Assembly (NCBI GenBank): GCA_944326455.1
Contig: CALVEA010000006.1
Coordinates: 38,521-102,520, forward strand
DNA: 64,000 bases
Source of the DNA: Candidatus Gastranaerophilales bacterium
GTDB taxonomy: Bacteria > Cyanobacteriota > Vampirovibrionia > Gastranaerophilales > Gastranaerophilaceae
Reading direction: 5' to 3'
Below, one piece after another: positions 25,936 to 35,061 of the stretch. How positions within the stretch are numbered: position 1 is the stretch's first letter; every line of letters starts with the position of its first letter. The notes under the pieces were generated by a model. That model ran no database searches, had not been told where the DNA came from, and saw nothing but the letters and a program-made list of their open reading frames with translations. The position numbers and the translations under genes are program-made.

Positions 25936-26898
25936 TTAAGCTGCAACAGCTTTCTTAGTGTTATTCTTTTTGTCTTCCCAGATTTCAATCAAAGTTGAGC
26001 AGAAGAATATACTTGAATAAGTACCAACCGCGATACCTATAATCATTGCCAGAACAAAGTCTTTTGTTGTTACACCGCCAAAGAAATACAATGCCGCCAA
26101 TGTCAGCAATGTCGTTAAAGAAGTATTAATACTTCTTGCAAGAGTTTGGTTAATACTTGCATTCATAATTTCGCCGAAACTCAACTTTTTAGAATAATAT
26201 TTTAAATTTTCTCTTACACGGTCAAATACAACAATGGTATCGTGAACCGAGAAACCGATTACCGTCAAAAGTGCAGTTACAAAAAGGGCGTCTATTTGCA
26301 CATCATAAACCAATCCCAGTATAGAAAATACACCTAAAACAAAAATTGCGTCATGCACCAGCCCAAGTATAGCAGCAAGAGCATAATCAAATTGGAATCT
26401 GAATGTTAAATATGCAATAATCCCCAACAACGCAAGCGATAAAGCAATAAGAGAATTTTTAAATAACTCGCTTCCCATTGTAGGACCTACTGAAGAAACC
26501 TGCACCAAATCAGGCGATTTAAACTCTTTACCGACAATACTTGTAATCTTATCTACATCATTAGAATTCTCATCAATAAATTTTGTTCTGATTGAAAGAA
26601 TTGCTTTTAAATCAGAGCCTTCCTGTGAATTAACGTTTATAACTTGAAGATAAGGATTCTCTATTCCGCCTTTTTCAAGATCTTGTCTGACAGAAGAAAG
26701 TCTATTATTAGTAATATCTTCCTTAACACCATACTGTAATGTTGTACCGCCGGTATAATCAATACCGACTTTTAAAGGCGTATGTGTCGGATAAACAACG
26801 GACGAATAAATCATTGCAACAATTCCAGGAAGCAATAATACTGCAGTTATCGCCAAGAATAAGAATCTATATTTTACAATATCTAATTTTATTTTCAT
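25936..26898 (-). CDS. secF: Protein translocase subunit SecF
   Basis: SecF works with SecD in the inner membrane to complete protein export through SecYEG using the proton gradient. Of 320 residues, one transmembrane helix at the N-terminus (about 10-32) is followed by a periplasmic loop with GIDYTGGTTLQY (about 45-56), then five helices including the conserved VHDAIFVLGVFS and GFSVHDTIVVFDRVRENL motifs. Length is normal. It begins 23 nt after secD, in the same operon, and is closed by a strong hairpin. Confidence 0.96.
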   Translation of the reverse strand: MKIKLDIVKYRFLFLAITAVLLLPGIVAMIYSSVVYPTHTPLKVGIDYTGGTTLQYGVKEDITNNRLSSVRQDLEKGGIENPYLQVINVNSQEGSDLKAILSIRTKFIDENSNDVDKITSIVGKEFKSPDLVQVSSVGPTMGSELFKNSLIALSLALLGIIAYLTFRFQFDYALAAILGLVHDAIFVLGVFSILGLVYDVQIDALFVTALLTVIGFSVHDTIVVFDRVRENLKYYSKKLSFGEIMNASINQTLARSINTSLTTLLTLAALYFFGGVTTKDFVLAMIIGIAVGTYSSIFFCSTLIEIWEDKKNNTKKAVAA

Positions 26899-26921
26899 AA
26901 TTACCTACTTTCCTCCGATAC

Positions 26922-28220
26922 CTAATCCAATATCCCGAATTTAGCTTTTTCCCGCTTAGTTTCAACAGCCTGAAATCCTTCGCCGATTTCATCTTTCCTG
27001 ATACCAAACCATTCAGGATGTTTTAAGTTGCCTGTTCCAAATATTAGATGCATGAAGTTTCTGGTTATTGTAATCGCACTGAACATAGAAACCATAACAC
27101 CAATTGCAAGAGTCAGAGCAAACCCTTTAACAATACTTGTACCGCAGAAATAAAGAATAATACAAGTAATAATTGTAGTCATGTTTGAATCAAAAATACT
27201 TGTAAATGCTCTGTCAAAACCGGAATTAATAGCTGTAAATAATGTTCTTCCAGCCTTTAATTCTTCTTTTGTTCTTTCAAAAATCAAGATATTAGCATCT
27301 ACTGCCATCCCGATACTCAGAATAAAACCTGCTATACCTGCAAGAGTAAGTGTTACAGGAATAGCTTTAAACAGAGCAAAAAGCATCAATCCATATATAA
27401 CAAGCGCAACATCCGCAATCAGACCGGGTGCGCGGTAGTAAAGCGCCATAAATATCATAACAAACCCTAAACCAATTGCACCCGCAATCTTTGATTTAGC
27501 AATACTGTCAGCTCCCAGAGTAGGTCCTACTGTATTTTCTTCAACAATTTTAGCCGGAACAGGAAGCGCTCCCGCATTCAGCAAATCAACCATTGTTTTA
27601 GCTTCTTCATAAGCAAAGCCGCTGTCACCGCCGGAAATTTGTGCTCTGCCTCCTGGGATAGGCTCTCTGATTACCGGAGCAGACTGAAGCTCACCGTTAA
27701 AGAAGATTGCCATTTGCTGCCCAACCATTTCTTTGGTTAAAGAAGCAAATTTCTTTGTACCATTATCATTGAACTCCAAATCTACAACCCATTGCCCATT
27801 TGGAGAGGTGCTCAAATTAGCTTTAGACAAATCTTTACCCGTAAGTCCGGTAGTTTCCCAAGTTTCAACACCATTTTTTAAAACCGGACGTCTAAAATCC
27901 AGTTCAGCAGTTTCGCCCAAATATGCTTTAGCCTGGTTCAGGTCAGACACGTCAGGAATTTCTACAACAAGTCTTTTATCTCCGGACCTTTGTACAACAG
28001 TTTCGGAGACACCGAGTTTATTAACACGGTTCTCTATTGCAAACTGCAAACTCGACATCATATCCGGTGTAACCACACCATTTGCCGGGCTGGCTTCAAG
28101 AACCAATCTCGATCCGCCGACTAAATCCAATCCTAATTTTGTAGGTTTTACAGCTATTGTTATTATTGAAGCTATCACAATAACTACAATAAGCCAAAAC
28201 AGTATCAGTTTGTTTTTCAT
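26922..28220 (-). CDS. secD: Protein translocase subunit SecD
   Basis: SecD pulls exported proteins out of the Sec channel on the periplasmic side. At 432 residues it is the short form. It has an N-terminal helix, the GLDLVGGSRLVLEA motif (about 29-42), the P1 periplasmic domain, and the RND-type membrane half with the TLAGIAGFILSIGMAVDANILIFER motif split here for length: TLAGIAGFILSIGMAVD then ANILIFERTKEEL. First gene of the secDF pair. YajC is not adjacent. Confidence 0.96.
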   Translation of the reverse strand: MKNKLILFWLIVVIVIASIITIAVKPTKLGLDLVGGSRLVLEASPANGVVTPDMMSSLQFAIENRVNKLGVSETVVQRSGDKRLVVEIPDVSDLNQAKAYLGETAELDFRRPVLKNGVETWETTGLTGKDLSKANLSTSPNGQWVVDLEFNDNGTKKFASLTKEMVGQQMAIFFNGELQSAPVIREPIPGGRAQISGGDSGFAYEEAKTMVDLLNAGALPVPAKIVEENTVGPTLGADSIAKSKIAGAIGLGFVMIFMALYYRAPGLIADVALVIYGLMLFALFKAIPVTLTLAGIAGFILSIGMAVDANILIFERTKEELKAGRTLFTAINSGFDRAFTSIFDSNMTTIITCIILYFCGTSIVKGFALTLAIGVMVSMFSAITITRNFMHLIFGTGNLKHPEWFGIRKDEIGEGFQAVETKREKAKFGILD

Positions 28221-28290
28221 TTTATATCTACCCCTTATTAATATATGAATATTTTATCAAAAAACTTGTTAAAAAATCTTACCCCGGTGA

Positions 28291-29169
28291 CTAAATAGCA
28301 TCCAGTGTAAAGATTAATTCCGCTCTTTCAGACTTAGTCAACTCGACAAGAGGCTGTCTGACATAGTCTTCAATAATTTCTCTGTAAGCCAGAGCGGCTT
28401 TAACAGGAACCGGATTCGGCGCCATAAATAATTTTTTAAAAATCGGATATAATTTGAGATGCATATTTTTTGCAGTCATAACATCACCCGTTTTAAAGTT
28501 TCTTATCATTGATTTAATTTCTTTGCCAAACAAATGAGAAGCAACAGAAATTACCCCATGAGCACCTAACGAAAGCATTGGCAGAGTCAGGCTGTCGTCT
28601 CCTGAATATATTGCAAAATCTTGAGGCAAAGAACTTCTCAGCTCGCTAATCATATCCATATCCGGAGAGCTTTGTTTTAAAGCTACAATATTAGGAAAAT
28701 TTCTTGCAAGAGTCTTAACCGTGTCTGCACTCATATTAATACCTGTTCTTGAAGGAATGTTATACAGAATAATCGGTAAGTCCACAGATTTTGCGATTTC
28801 TGAAAAGTGTTCAATAAGACCGCTTTGAGACGGCTTATTATAATATGGGACAACGGAAAGGATTGCATCTGCACCTTCTTTTTCTGCTCTTTTTGACATC
28901 ATAACCGCAGTTTTTGTGCAATTTGAACCGGCTCCCATAATTACTTTACCGTTTCCGCTTACTGCACGCTTAACACTGCTCAAAAGTTCAATTTCCTCAT
29001 CAAACGTAAGAGTAGGAGATTCTCCGGTCGTTCCTGCTACTACCACAGCATCAGAACCGGTGTTAACAAGTTGATATGCAAGGATTTCCGCTTTTTCATA
29101 ATCAACCTCACGTTTTTCATTAAAAGGTGTTACCATTGCGGTTATAACTTCGCCTGCATCATATCTCAT
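28291..29169 (-). CDS. dapA: 4-hydroxy-tetrahydrodipicolinate synthase
   Basis: Condenses pyruvate and aspartate semialdehyde, the first committed step of lysine and diaminopimelate synthesis. Of 292 residues, the class I lyase signature is complete: GTTGESPTL (about 45-53), the YYNKPSQSGL motif with the catalytic Tyr (about 108-117), ILYNIPSRTG, and the Schiff-base Lys in VALKQSS (about 162). It has its own ribosome site. It sits between secD and the hypothetical membrane gene of the panBC run, with no pathway partner next to it. Confidence 0.95.
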   Translation of the reverse strand: MRYDAGEVITAMVTPFNEKREVDYEKAEILAYQLVNTGSDAVVVAGTTGESPTLTFDEEIELLSSVKRAVSGNGKVIMGAGSNCTKTAVMMSKRAEKEGADAILSVVPYYNKPSQSGLIEHFSEIAKSVDLPIILYNIPSRTGINMSADTVKTLARNFPNIVALKQSSPDMDMISELRSSLPQDFAIYSGDDSLTLPMLSLGAHGVISVASHLFGKEIKSMIRNFKTGDVMTAKNMHLKLYPIFKKLFMAPNPVPVKAALAYREIIEDYVRQPLVELTKSERAELIFTLDAI

Positions 29170-29227
29170 CTTTTATTACTCCTTATTATCTTTTTAATTT
29201 TACATCAAAATATATATTCGCTGCAAA

Positions 29228-30094
29228 TTAATCAAGTTCTCTAAATTCATGAACCTCAAAAGTATCACCCGATTTTTGGAAGAGTCCAATTTGTGAAGTT
29301 TCAAACTTTTGAATTGCATTAAATCCATACCTGTAAGCTGTATCTGAGCAAGTACTAATTTTGTTTATAAATTTTAAATCTATTAACTCTCTAAGCTGCT
29401 CATTTTCTTTAACAAGATCGTTACCCAGAACTTGTACACAAATAATATAATCAATAGGAGCAGTCGAGTGTAAAAGTTTAAAAAACACCTCTAAAACACT
29501 GTCTATTGTCGCAAAATTTCCAAATGAGTACAAAAATCCGCCTTCATACTTGGTTGGAGATATCCCAAGCTTTTCAATCAGAAATTTATTCATTATTTTA
29601 TTTTGCTCGTCAAGATCAACATTAATCCCTCTATTATTAAATTTAGGTTTCACGGATGTTGATACATAAATGTTATAACGTCTTAATCTTGCCTGTTCAT
29701 TTGTCTGAGTCTTAGCCAATTGTTCATTAAAAGCTTTTTCTTCTATCTTTTTTACTTCTGTATAACCGCTTATATAAACTTCTTGAACAAAATTTAAGAG
29801 CTTATACAGACAATGATCTACTAAATACAAAATTAGATATAACAGAAGTGCTATAAAATATTTAAATTCAAACTTGGCGCCAAAAAAATCCAACGAATTA
29901 TTCGAAAATACACCGCCAGCATCCACAAAAGAAGCAAGAACAGGTCTGAAAAAATTTAAAAATCCCATTTCATTCCCTGTAAGATTTTCTATCCAGAAAA
30001 GCAGGTGTAACAATATGAAGAAAACAATAATGATTTTTAGAAATTGCAGAAAACTTTTAAAGAAACCAAACGTTCCCAAGACATATTTATGCAT
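29228..30094 (-). CDS. Hypothetical protein with two membrane helices
   Basis: I do not recognise this 288-residue protein. It has two hydrophobic segments near the N-terminus (about 12-36 and 75-100), the first rich in Phe/Ile/Leu, then a soluble domain of about 170 residues with no known motif. The ATG follows the panC stop directly (TAGATG) with GGAGGG upstream, so it is co-transcribed with panB-panC. That context does not assign a role; pantothenate transport is unlikely with two helices. It could be a membrane-attached sensor or scaffold. Confidence 0.75.
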   Translation of the reverse strand: MHKYVLGTFGFFKSFLQFLKIIIVFFILLHLLFWIENLTGNEMGFLNFFRPVLASFVDAGGVFSNNSLDFFGAKFEFKYFIALLLYLILYLVDHCLYKLLNFVQEVYISGYTEVKKIEEKAFNEQLAKTQTNEQARLRRYNIYVSTSVKPKFNNRGINVDLDEQNKIMNKFLIEKLGISPTKYEGGFLYSFGNFATIDSVLEVFFKLLHSTAPIDYIICVQVLGNDLVKENEQLRELIDLKFINKISTCSDTAYRYGFNAIQKFETSQIGLFQKSGDTFEVHEFRELD

Positions 30095-30955
30095 CTAATT
30101 TCCCTCCAAGTATATATTATCAATTAATCTTACATTCTCTACTCTGCATGCGATAAGAACAATAGTATTATCATCCGCAGCAGTCTTATCCTCCAAGTTT
30201 TCTCTATCTACAAACTCTAAATATTCCAAATCATGTTTCTCACTGAGGTAGGCATAAGAAGTCTCCTTTAAAGCCGCAACATCTGTTATTCCCTTTTTAT
30301 AGCAAGCTTTGATGTTATTCAGAATTTTGCTCAACACAAGAGCATCTTTTTTGCCTTCCTCTGTTAAATACTTGTTTCTGGAGCTAAGTGCCAAACCTGA
30401 TTCTTCTCTTACAATTGGACATTGAATGATTTTAACAGGTACATTCAAATCCCTAACCATTTTTTTAACTATAATTACCTGCTGTGCATCTTTTTGTCCA
30501 AAGAATGCATAATCAGGCTGAACAATGTTAAATAATTTTAGTACAACCGTGCAAACCCCGTCAAAATGCCCTACTCTGGTTTTCCCGCAAAGTTTATTAA
30601 CATAGAAAAACGGCGGACATACATAAGTTAATATATCATTAGACAACCTGCCCTCATCTCCGTACATCTCTTTCGGAACAGGGGCAAAAACTATATCAAC
30701 TCCATTTTCTTTGCACAATTTCTCATCTGCCTCAAGAGTTCTCGGATACTTATCAAAATCTTCCGAAGGTCCGAATTGTATAGGATTTACAAAAACCGAA
30801 ACTACAACTTTATCACAAGTTGCTTTAGCTTTTTTTATCAAGCTTAAGTGTCCGGCATGCAGCGCTCCCATTGTAGGAACCAACCCGATTGTTAATCCTT
30901 CTTTTTTCCAATCTCTTATATTTTTCTTAACCTCTTCAATTTTATTTAACAGCAT
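30095..30955 (-). CDS. panC: Pantothenate synthetase
   Basis: Joins pantoate and beta-alanine using ATP to make pantothenate, precursor of CoA. The 286-residue chain has the nucleotide-binding VPTMGALHAGH (about 26-36), the pantoate-binding FVNPIQFGPSEDFDKYPR region (about 56-73), FFGQKDAQQ, and the SSRNKYL motif near residue 190. It overlaps the end of panB by 14 nt, and a hypothetical gene starts directly at its stop. The third pathway enzyme, panE, is at 16.4 kb. No aspartate decarboxylase gene (panD) is in the window. Confidence 0.96.
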   Translation of the reverse strand: MLLNKIEEVKKNIRDWKKEGLTIGLVPTMGALHAGHLSLIKKAKATCDKVVVSVFVNPIQFGPSEDFDKYPRTLEADEKLCKENGVDIVFAPVPKEMYGDEGRLSNDILTYVCPPFFYVNKLCGKTRVGHFDGVCTVVLKLFNIVQPDYAFFGQKDAQQVIIVKKMVRDLNVPVKIIQCPIVREESGLALSSRNKYLTEEGKKDALVLSKILNNIKACYKKGITDVAALKETSYAYLSEKHDLEYLEFVDRENLEDKTAADDNTIVLIACRVENVRLIDNIYLEGN

Positions 30956-31781
30956 TGAGTTTCTCTCTTTCTTCTGTATTCAATTCAAAAGACTGCTCCT
31001 CAGACGGGAAAATACCCTCTTTTACCTCGGATAAATATTTATCCGCAGCATTATAGATAATATCATGAAGATTTGCATATTTCTTGACAAACTTAGGAGT
31101 AAAATCCGTAAATTTACCCAAGATATCATCAATCACAACAATCTGCCCGCTGCATCCTGCACCTGCACCTATGCCTATCGTCGGAATTTTTAGGTTTTTT
31201 GTAATATATTCGGCACTCTGAGCCGGCATTAATTCAAGTACAACTGCAAAAGCTCCGGCATCTTGAAGTTTTAAAGCACTTTCAAGAATTTTTTCCGTAG
31301 TATCAGCACTCTTACCCTGAATTTTATATCCGCCTATTGTATTCAGCAATTGAGGAGTGAAGCCTAAATGCCCAAGAACCGGCATTCCGGATTCAACGCA
31401 TCTGCTTACAAGGTTTACAATATAATCATTACAGCCTTCAAGCTTGACAGCAGAAGCTCCGGCTTTAATCATTTTTCCGGCATTTTCAAGCCCTTGTTCA
31501 AAAGATATATTATAGCTCATAAATGGCATATCACCGATAACGAAAGAATTCTTAGCACCGCGCGAAACTGCTTTTATAAAAATAAGCATTTCCTCTAAGT
31601 TAACACCGTAAGTATTTTCGTACCCTAAAACCACTTGAGCAAGAGAATCGCCGACTAAGATACCGTCAATATTAATTTTTTCAAGAATTTGTGCCGTTGA
31701 ATAGTCATAGGCAGTAAGCATAGCGATTTTTTCGCCTTTATCTTTCAATTTTTGGAATGTACTTACCGATTTTTTTACCAT
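30942..31781 (-). CDS. panB: 3-methyl-2-oxobutanoate hydroxymethyltransferase
   Basis: Transfers a hydroxymethyl group from methylene-tetrahydrofolate to 2-oxoisovalerate, the first step of pantothenate synthesis. Of 279 residues, the N-terminal MLTAYDYSTAQI (about 20-31) and the GDSLAQVVLGY metal motif (about 44-54) are present, followed by VKLEGC and GIGAGAGCSGQIVV near residue 200. It starts one base after the YvcK homologue's stop region and overlaps panC. Together they form a compact operon. Confidence 0.96.
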   Translation of the reverse strand: MVKKSVSTFQKLKDKGEKIAMLTAYDYSTAQILEKINIDGILVGDSLAQVVLGYENTYGVNLEEMLIFIKAVSRGAKNSFVIGDMPFMSYNISFEQGLENAGKMIKAGASAVKLEGCNDYIVNLVSRCVESGMPVLGHLGFTPQLLNTIGGYKIQGKSADTTEKILESALKLQDAGAFAVVLELMPAQSAEYITKNLKIPTIGIGAGAGCSGQIVVIDDILGKFTDFTPKFVKKYANLHDIIYNAADKYLSEVKEGIFPSEEQSFELNTEEREKLNAVK

Positions 31782-31783
31782 AA

Positions 31784-33094
31784 CTATTTCCGTAACGACT
31801 TTTTATACCAGTAATAAACAGCTCTTGCAACTCTATTTGAACTATGTCTTACAAGCCCTTCTTTACTTTCTTGAATAAGTTTTTGAGTTACAACAGATAT
31901 TCCTGTCGGCGCAATATTTTCCATATCAAGCCTTACAGGAATAGAACCGCTCTTTGCATATCCTTCTGAAATATTATCCGGGAGAGAGTCATTTACAAGC
32001 ACCGCATCAATAATTTTTCTTCCGCCGGCATGGCTAATCAAAGCATTAACATGGCTTGCTACAGAATAATTATCTGTTTCGCCCGGCTGGGTCATAATAT
32101 TGCAAACATAAATTTTTCTTGCATGAGATTCGTCTATAGCCTCTGCAATACCTGACACAAGGAGGTTAGGAATTACACTCGTATATAAACTGCCCGGACC
32201 TAAAATTATTAAATCTGCTTCATGGATAGCCGCGATAACCTCCGGCAAAGCTCTGCAAACCTCCGGCTCAGTAAACAAACGCTGAATCTTTCCATGAGCT
32301 TCAGGAATATTAGATTCCCCTTTTATAATTCTGCCGTCTTCAAATTTTGCAGCAAGCTTCATATCATCAAGTGTTGCAGGAAGCACAACCCCTCTAATAT
32401 TCAGAACATTTGACGATTCTTTAACCGCTCTTACCATATTTCCGGTAATAGCACATAATGCGGTTAAGAAAAGATTCCCAAAGCTGTGCCCTTCAAGCCC
32501 TTCTCCGGCTTTGAATCTATATTGGAACAGCTTCGTAATTAAGTCTTCGTCATCTGCCAATGCAGCTATACAATTCCTTATATCACCGGGAGGAAGCACT
32601 CCCATTTCTTCTCTTAATCTGCCTGAACTTCCGCCGTCATCACCCACTGTAACCACAGCAGTAATATTATTTGTATACTTCTTTATCCCTTTCAAAAGCA
32701 TCGAAAGTCCGGTACCGCCGCCAATTGCAACGATTTTGGCACCTTTATTCAATTTACTCCTGCGATAAAGTCTCTCTAAAAGGGAGTTATTTCCCTTTCG
32801 AGAATCCATATCCATAATCGAAAGCGTTGTTTTTTGCCAGCCCTTAAAAAATATTCCGGCACCTAAAATAACAAATGCTATTGCAAGAATATTGGAAGGC
32901 AATATCATAGCAGCTTTTCTTATTAATTCCATTGTTTGATAGACAGGTCGTATATCAGCAAGAATAAGAAAACCCAAAACTATTAAAATTGAACCCAAAA
33001 ATATTAAGAAAAGCCATCTCTTTACGTTCAATCCGGGAATTAACCAACCTACGTCCTTAGCAACTTTTACATTATTTTTTAAATTGAATGTCAT
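31784..33094 (-). CDS. YvcK/CofD-like protein with N-terminal membrane anchor
   Basis: A 436-residue member of the YvcK/MgfK family, linked to UDP-sugar binding and cell shape or gluconeogenic growth in Bacillus and Mycobacterium. Two hydrophobic segments (about 26-50 and 60-85) come first, unlike the soluble Bacillus form. The CofD-type fold follows with IVAIGGGTGLSMLLKG (about 121-136), VTVGDDGGSSGRLREE (about 148-163) and GPGSLYTSVIPNLLV. It sits 2 nt after pxpA and just before panB. A UDP-sugar-binding regulatory role is inferred from the family. Confidence 0.88.
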   Translation of the reverse strand: MTFNLKNNVKVAKDVGWLIPGLNVKRWLFLIFLGSILIVLGFLILADIRPVYQTMELIRKAAMILPSNILAIAFVILGAGIFFKGWQKTTLSIMDMDSRKGNNSLLERLYRRSKLNKGAKIVAIGGGTGLSMLLKGIKKYTNNITAVVTVGDDGGSSGRLREEMGVLPPGDIRNCIAALADDEDLITKLFQYRFKAGEGLEGHSFGNLFLTALCAITGNMVRAVKESSNVLNIRGVVLPATLDDMKLAAKFEDGRIIKGESNIPEAHGKIQRLFTEPEVCRALPEVIAAIHEADLIILGPGSLYTSVIPNLLVSGIAEAIDESHARKIYVCNIMTQPGETDNYSVASHVNALISHAGGRKIIDAVLVNDSLPDNISEGYAKSGSIPVRLDMENIAPTGISVVTQKLIQESKEGLVRHSSNRVARAVYYWYKKSLRK

Positions 33095-33096
33095 TT

Positions 33097-33891
33097 TTAA
33101 TCCACCCAGCCGGAAACTTTCGCATTATTATAATTTACAGGTGACGGCGTAATCAAACCCCGTGCCTGTTGGATAAGTTCTAACGAATTTTTGTATTTGT
33201 TTGAAAAATGTATTGTAGCAGCTTCCACAAAACTCATCCCGCCCAAATTATTTCGTATTTGAGAGGTATGAATAAAATGCTGCAATCTTTTTATTAAGTC
33301 AAAGTTATTTGTATTATCTTCTTTTGAATAATCTATTGTAAGGTCAGCATTATACGTTTTTTCAAGCATAATCTCGCCTGCAGCTTGAACTCCGGTATAA
33401 TCGGCGACTTTAGATGTTATATCTCCTGCCGGTGCATAATAAATCAGCCAATCTGAACATTTTTTAACAGCTTTCGCTATAGCACATGAAAATGAAAAAT
33501 CTTCCCCAGCCAATTTATACATCGCACCATGAGGGCGGACATGTTCAATACTCAAGCCGTAAGCTTTTGCAAAAGCCATAATTGCACCGACCTGATAAAC
33601 TACTAACGCCTCAAGTTCATCTTCTTTCAACTCTACCGGTCTATAACCAAACCCTTGAATATCATTAAATCCGATATGTGCACCTATAGCAAGATTTTTT
33701 TCTTTTGCTTTCAAAAGAGCTTCCTTTATAGTTACAGGATCACCGGCATGAAAACCGCATGAAATATTTACCGAACTGACATAATCCAATAATTCAAATT
33801 CATTATTGTTTTTATAAATACCGTATGCCTGTGCTAAATCACAGTTAAAATCTATATTCTTAATTGATTTTCTCTCTAAAACGTCTTGCAT
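33097..33891 (-). CDS. pxpA: 5-oxoprolinase subunit A (LamB/YcsF family)
   Basis: PxpA is one of three subunits that open 5-oxoproline (pyroglutamate) to glutamate with ATP. The family signature is near the N-terminus: FNCDLAQAYG (about 17-26), NISCGFHAGDP (about 44-54), GAHIGFNDIQGFGYRP (about 70-85), then VRPHGAMY. The usual DLGE is DLAQ here. The partner genes pxpB and pxpC are not adjacent, which leaves the role open. I choose the ATG at 33891 (264 residues) because GGAG lies 6 nt upstream and overlaps the earlier ATG at 33903. Confidence 0.82.
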   Translation of the reverse strand: MQDVLERKSIKNIDFNCDLAQAYGIYKNNNEFELLDYVSSVNISCGFHAGDPVTIKEALLKAKEKNLAIGAHIGFNDIQGFGYRPVELKEDELEALVVYQVGAIMAFAKAYGLSIEHVRPHGAMYKLAGEDFSFSCAIAKAVKKCSDWLIYYAPAGDITSKVADYTGVQAAGEIMLEKTYNADLTIDYSKEDNTNNFDLIKRLQHFIHTSQIRNNLGGMSFVEAATIHFSNKYKNSLELIQQARGLITPSPVNYNNAKVSGWVD

Positions 33892-33945
33892 TGCTATCTC
33901 CATTTATATTGATTATACAACCAACAGAGATTATTTATACATAAA

Positions 33946-34161
33946 GTAAATTTTTGTTAATTTAATTAAATTTGGAAGAAGAAAAAGCATTGCAAGTTTT
34001 TCTGTGGAAAGAGAGGTCTATCGTCTCTCATTACTTAATACCCTCGGAAATTGTTCATAAAACGATAGCAAAAAGCTAAGCCGGGAGCGTATTTAAGTGA
34101 ACAATTTCCGAGAAAAATCATTTACTTAGCCCACCTCCCGCCAAACGTAAATTTTTGTTAA
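33946..34161. repeat. Hairpin element copy 2 flanked by 15-bp direct repeats
   Basis: GTAAATTTTTGTTAA occurs at 33946-33960 and again at 34147-34161, enclosing 186 nt. Inside, perfect 15-bp arms (34043-34057 and 34098-34112) frame a core with AAACGATAGC and GCCGGGAGCGT, also present at 15429-15476. The flanking direct repeats look like a target-site duplication. No gene is seen in 33892-34244; the remainder is AT-rich spacer. Confidence 0.75.
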
Positions 34162-34244
34162 CACATCGTTTATTTTAATCAATTATTCATTAAAGAAATA
34201 CTTTATAGAACTATAGTGTAGTTTGTAATGAGTGTGACGGTTGA

Positions 34245-34994
34245 ATGAATTTTAATTACAATATCCCTCAGTTTAATTTAAATCTCCCGAAGGTTCAATT
34301 CAGAAGCGCTGTGCCGGCTTATGAACCAAATGGAGTATCTTTCAAAGACACTTTTACCAGCAACCCTCTTTATGATAATTTTGGCACCAAATCTGAAATT
34401 GAAGCCGAAATTAAATCCAATCCTAAAATTAAAGAACTTTTAACACAACATGGTGTTCCTGCTAAAGTAAACATTGAAGAGCTTAATAAATTGAGACAAG
34501 GACATTTGCAAGATACTCGTATTACTGCAGCAAAAATATATTCCTCTCTGCCGCAAGAATTAAAAAAAGAAGCTAATCTTTCCGACATCCAACAAGCAGC
34601 CATGTTTCACGATTACGGAAAGGTTTTAATACCTGATTCCATTTTAAATAAAGCAGGACATTTGACAGAAGAAGAACGTGAAATTATGCAGCTACACTCA
34701 GAACTGGGTTATGAACTGTTAAAAAATAAAAATCTTAGCAGCAATGCCCTGGGGCTAATAAAATACCACCACCAAACCCCGGAAGGAAACGGTTATCCCG
34801 TCGTTAATGATAATTTTATTTACGGAATTGATACACAAATATTAAATGCGGCAGATAAATATGCAGCATTGAGAGAAAAAAGGAGCTACAAGGATGCTCT
34901 TTCCAGAGAAGAAGCTCTTGAAATTATAAAAGAAGATGTTAAAAACGGTCTAATTTCACAAGATGTCTACAACGCCTTGGAAAAAGCCGTTTAA
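34245..34994 (+). CDS. HD-GYP-like hydrolase with N-terminal Phe tag
   Basis: A 249-residue protein. Residues 1-35 are Asn/Pro-rich with two Phe tags (Phe19-Arg-Ser and Phe33-Lys-Asp). An HD domain follows: FHDYGKVLIPDS (His122-Asp123), HSELGYELL, and HHQTPEGNGYP (175-185), then the NAADKYAALREKRSYKDA helix. This matches the HD-GYP family, which hydrolyses cyclic-di-GMP, and the GYP is present. Other HD hydrolases act on other phosphodiesters, so the substrate is not certain. No sensor domain is present, so the tag region may instead direct it to a site or membrane. It is convergent with a second HD-GYP-type gene. Confidence 0.82.
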   Translation: MNFNYNIPQFNLNLPKVQFRSAVPAYEPNGVSFKDTFTSNPLYDNFGTKSEIEAEIKSNPKIKELLTQHGVPAKVNIEELNKLRQGHLQDTRITAAKIYSSLPQELKKEANLSDIQQAAMFHDYGKVLIPDSILNKAGHLTEEEREIMQLHSELGYELLKNKNLSSNALGLIKYHHQTPEGNGYPVVNDNFIYGIDTQILNAADKYAALREKRSYKDALSREEALEIIKEDVKNGLISQDVYNALEKAV

Positions 34995-35016
34995 ATCCAC
35001 AAGCCGAAAACACAGA

Positions 35017-35053
35017 AAAGCGCGGTCCGAATTGAAGATTCGGACCGCGCTTT
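35017..35053. terminator. Bidirectional terminator between convergent HD genes
   Basis: A perfect 15-bp stem (AAAGCGCGGTCCGAA class) with a 7-nt loop lies between the stops of the two HD-type genes (34994 and 35062). A- and T-runs flank the stem on both sides. Confidence 0.88.
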
Positions 35054-35061
35054 GTACAAAA

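Noticed and set aside
25860..25988. Upstream extension of the 50-residue gene
   Set aside because: It reads through the secF terminator hairpin; the ATG at 25859 has its own ribosome site.
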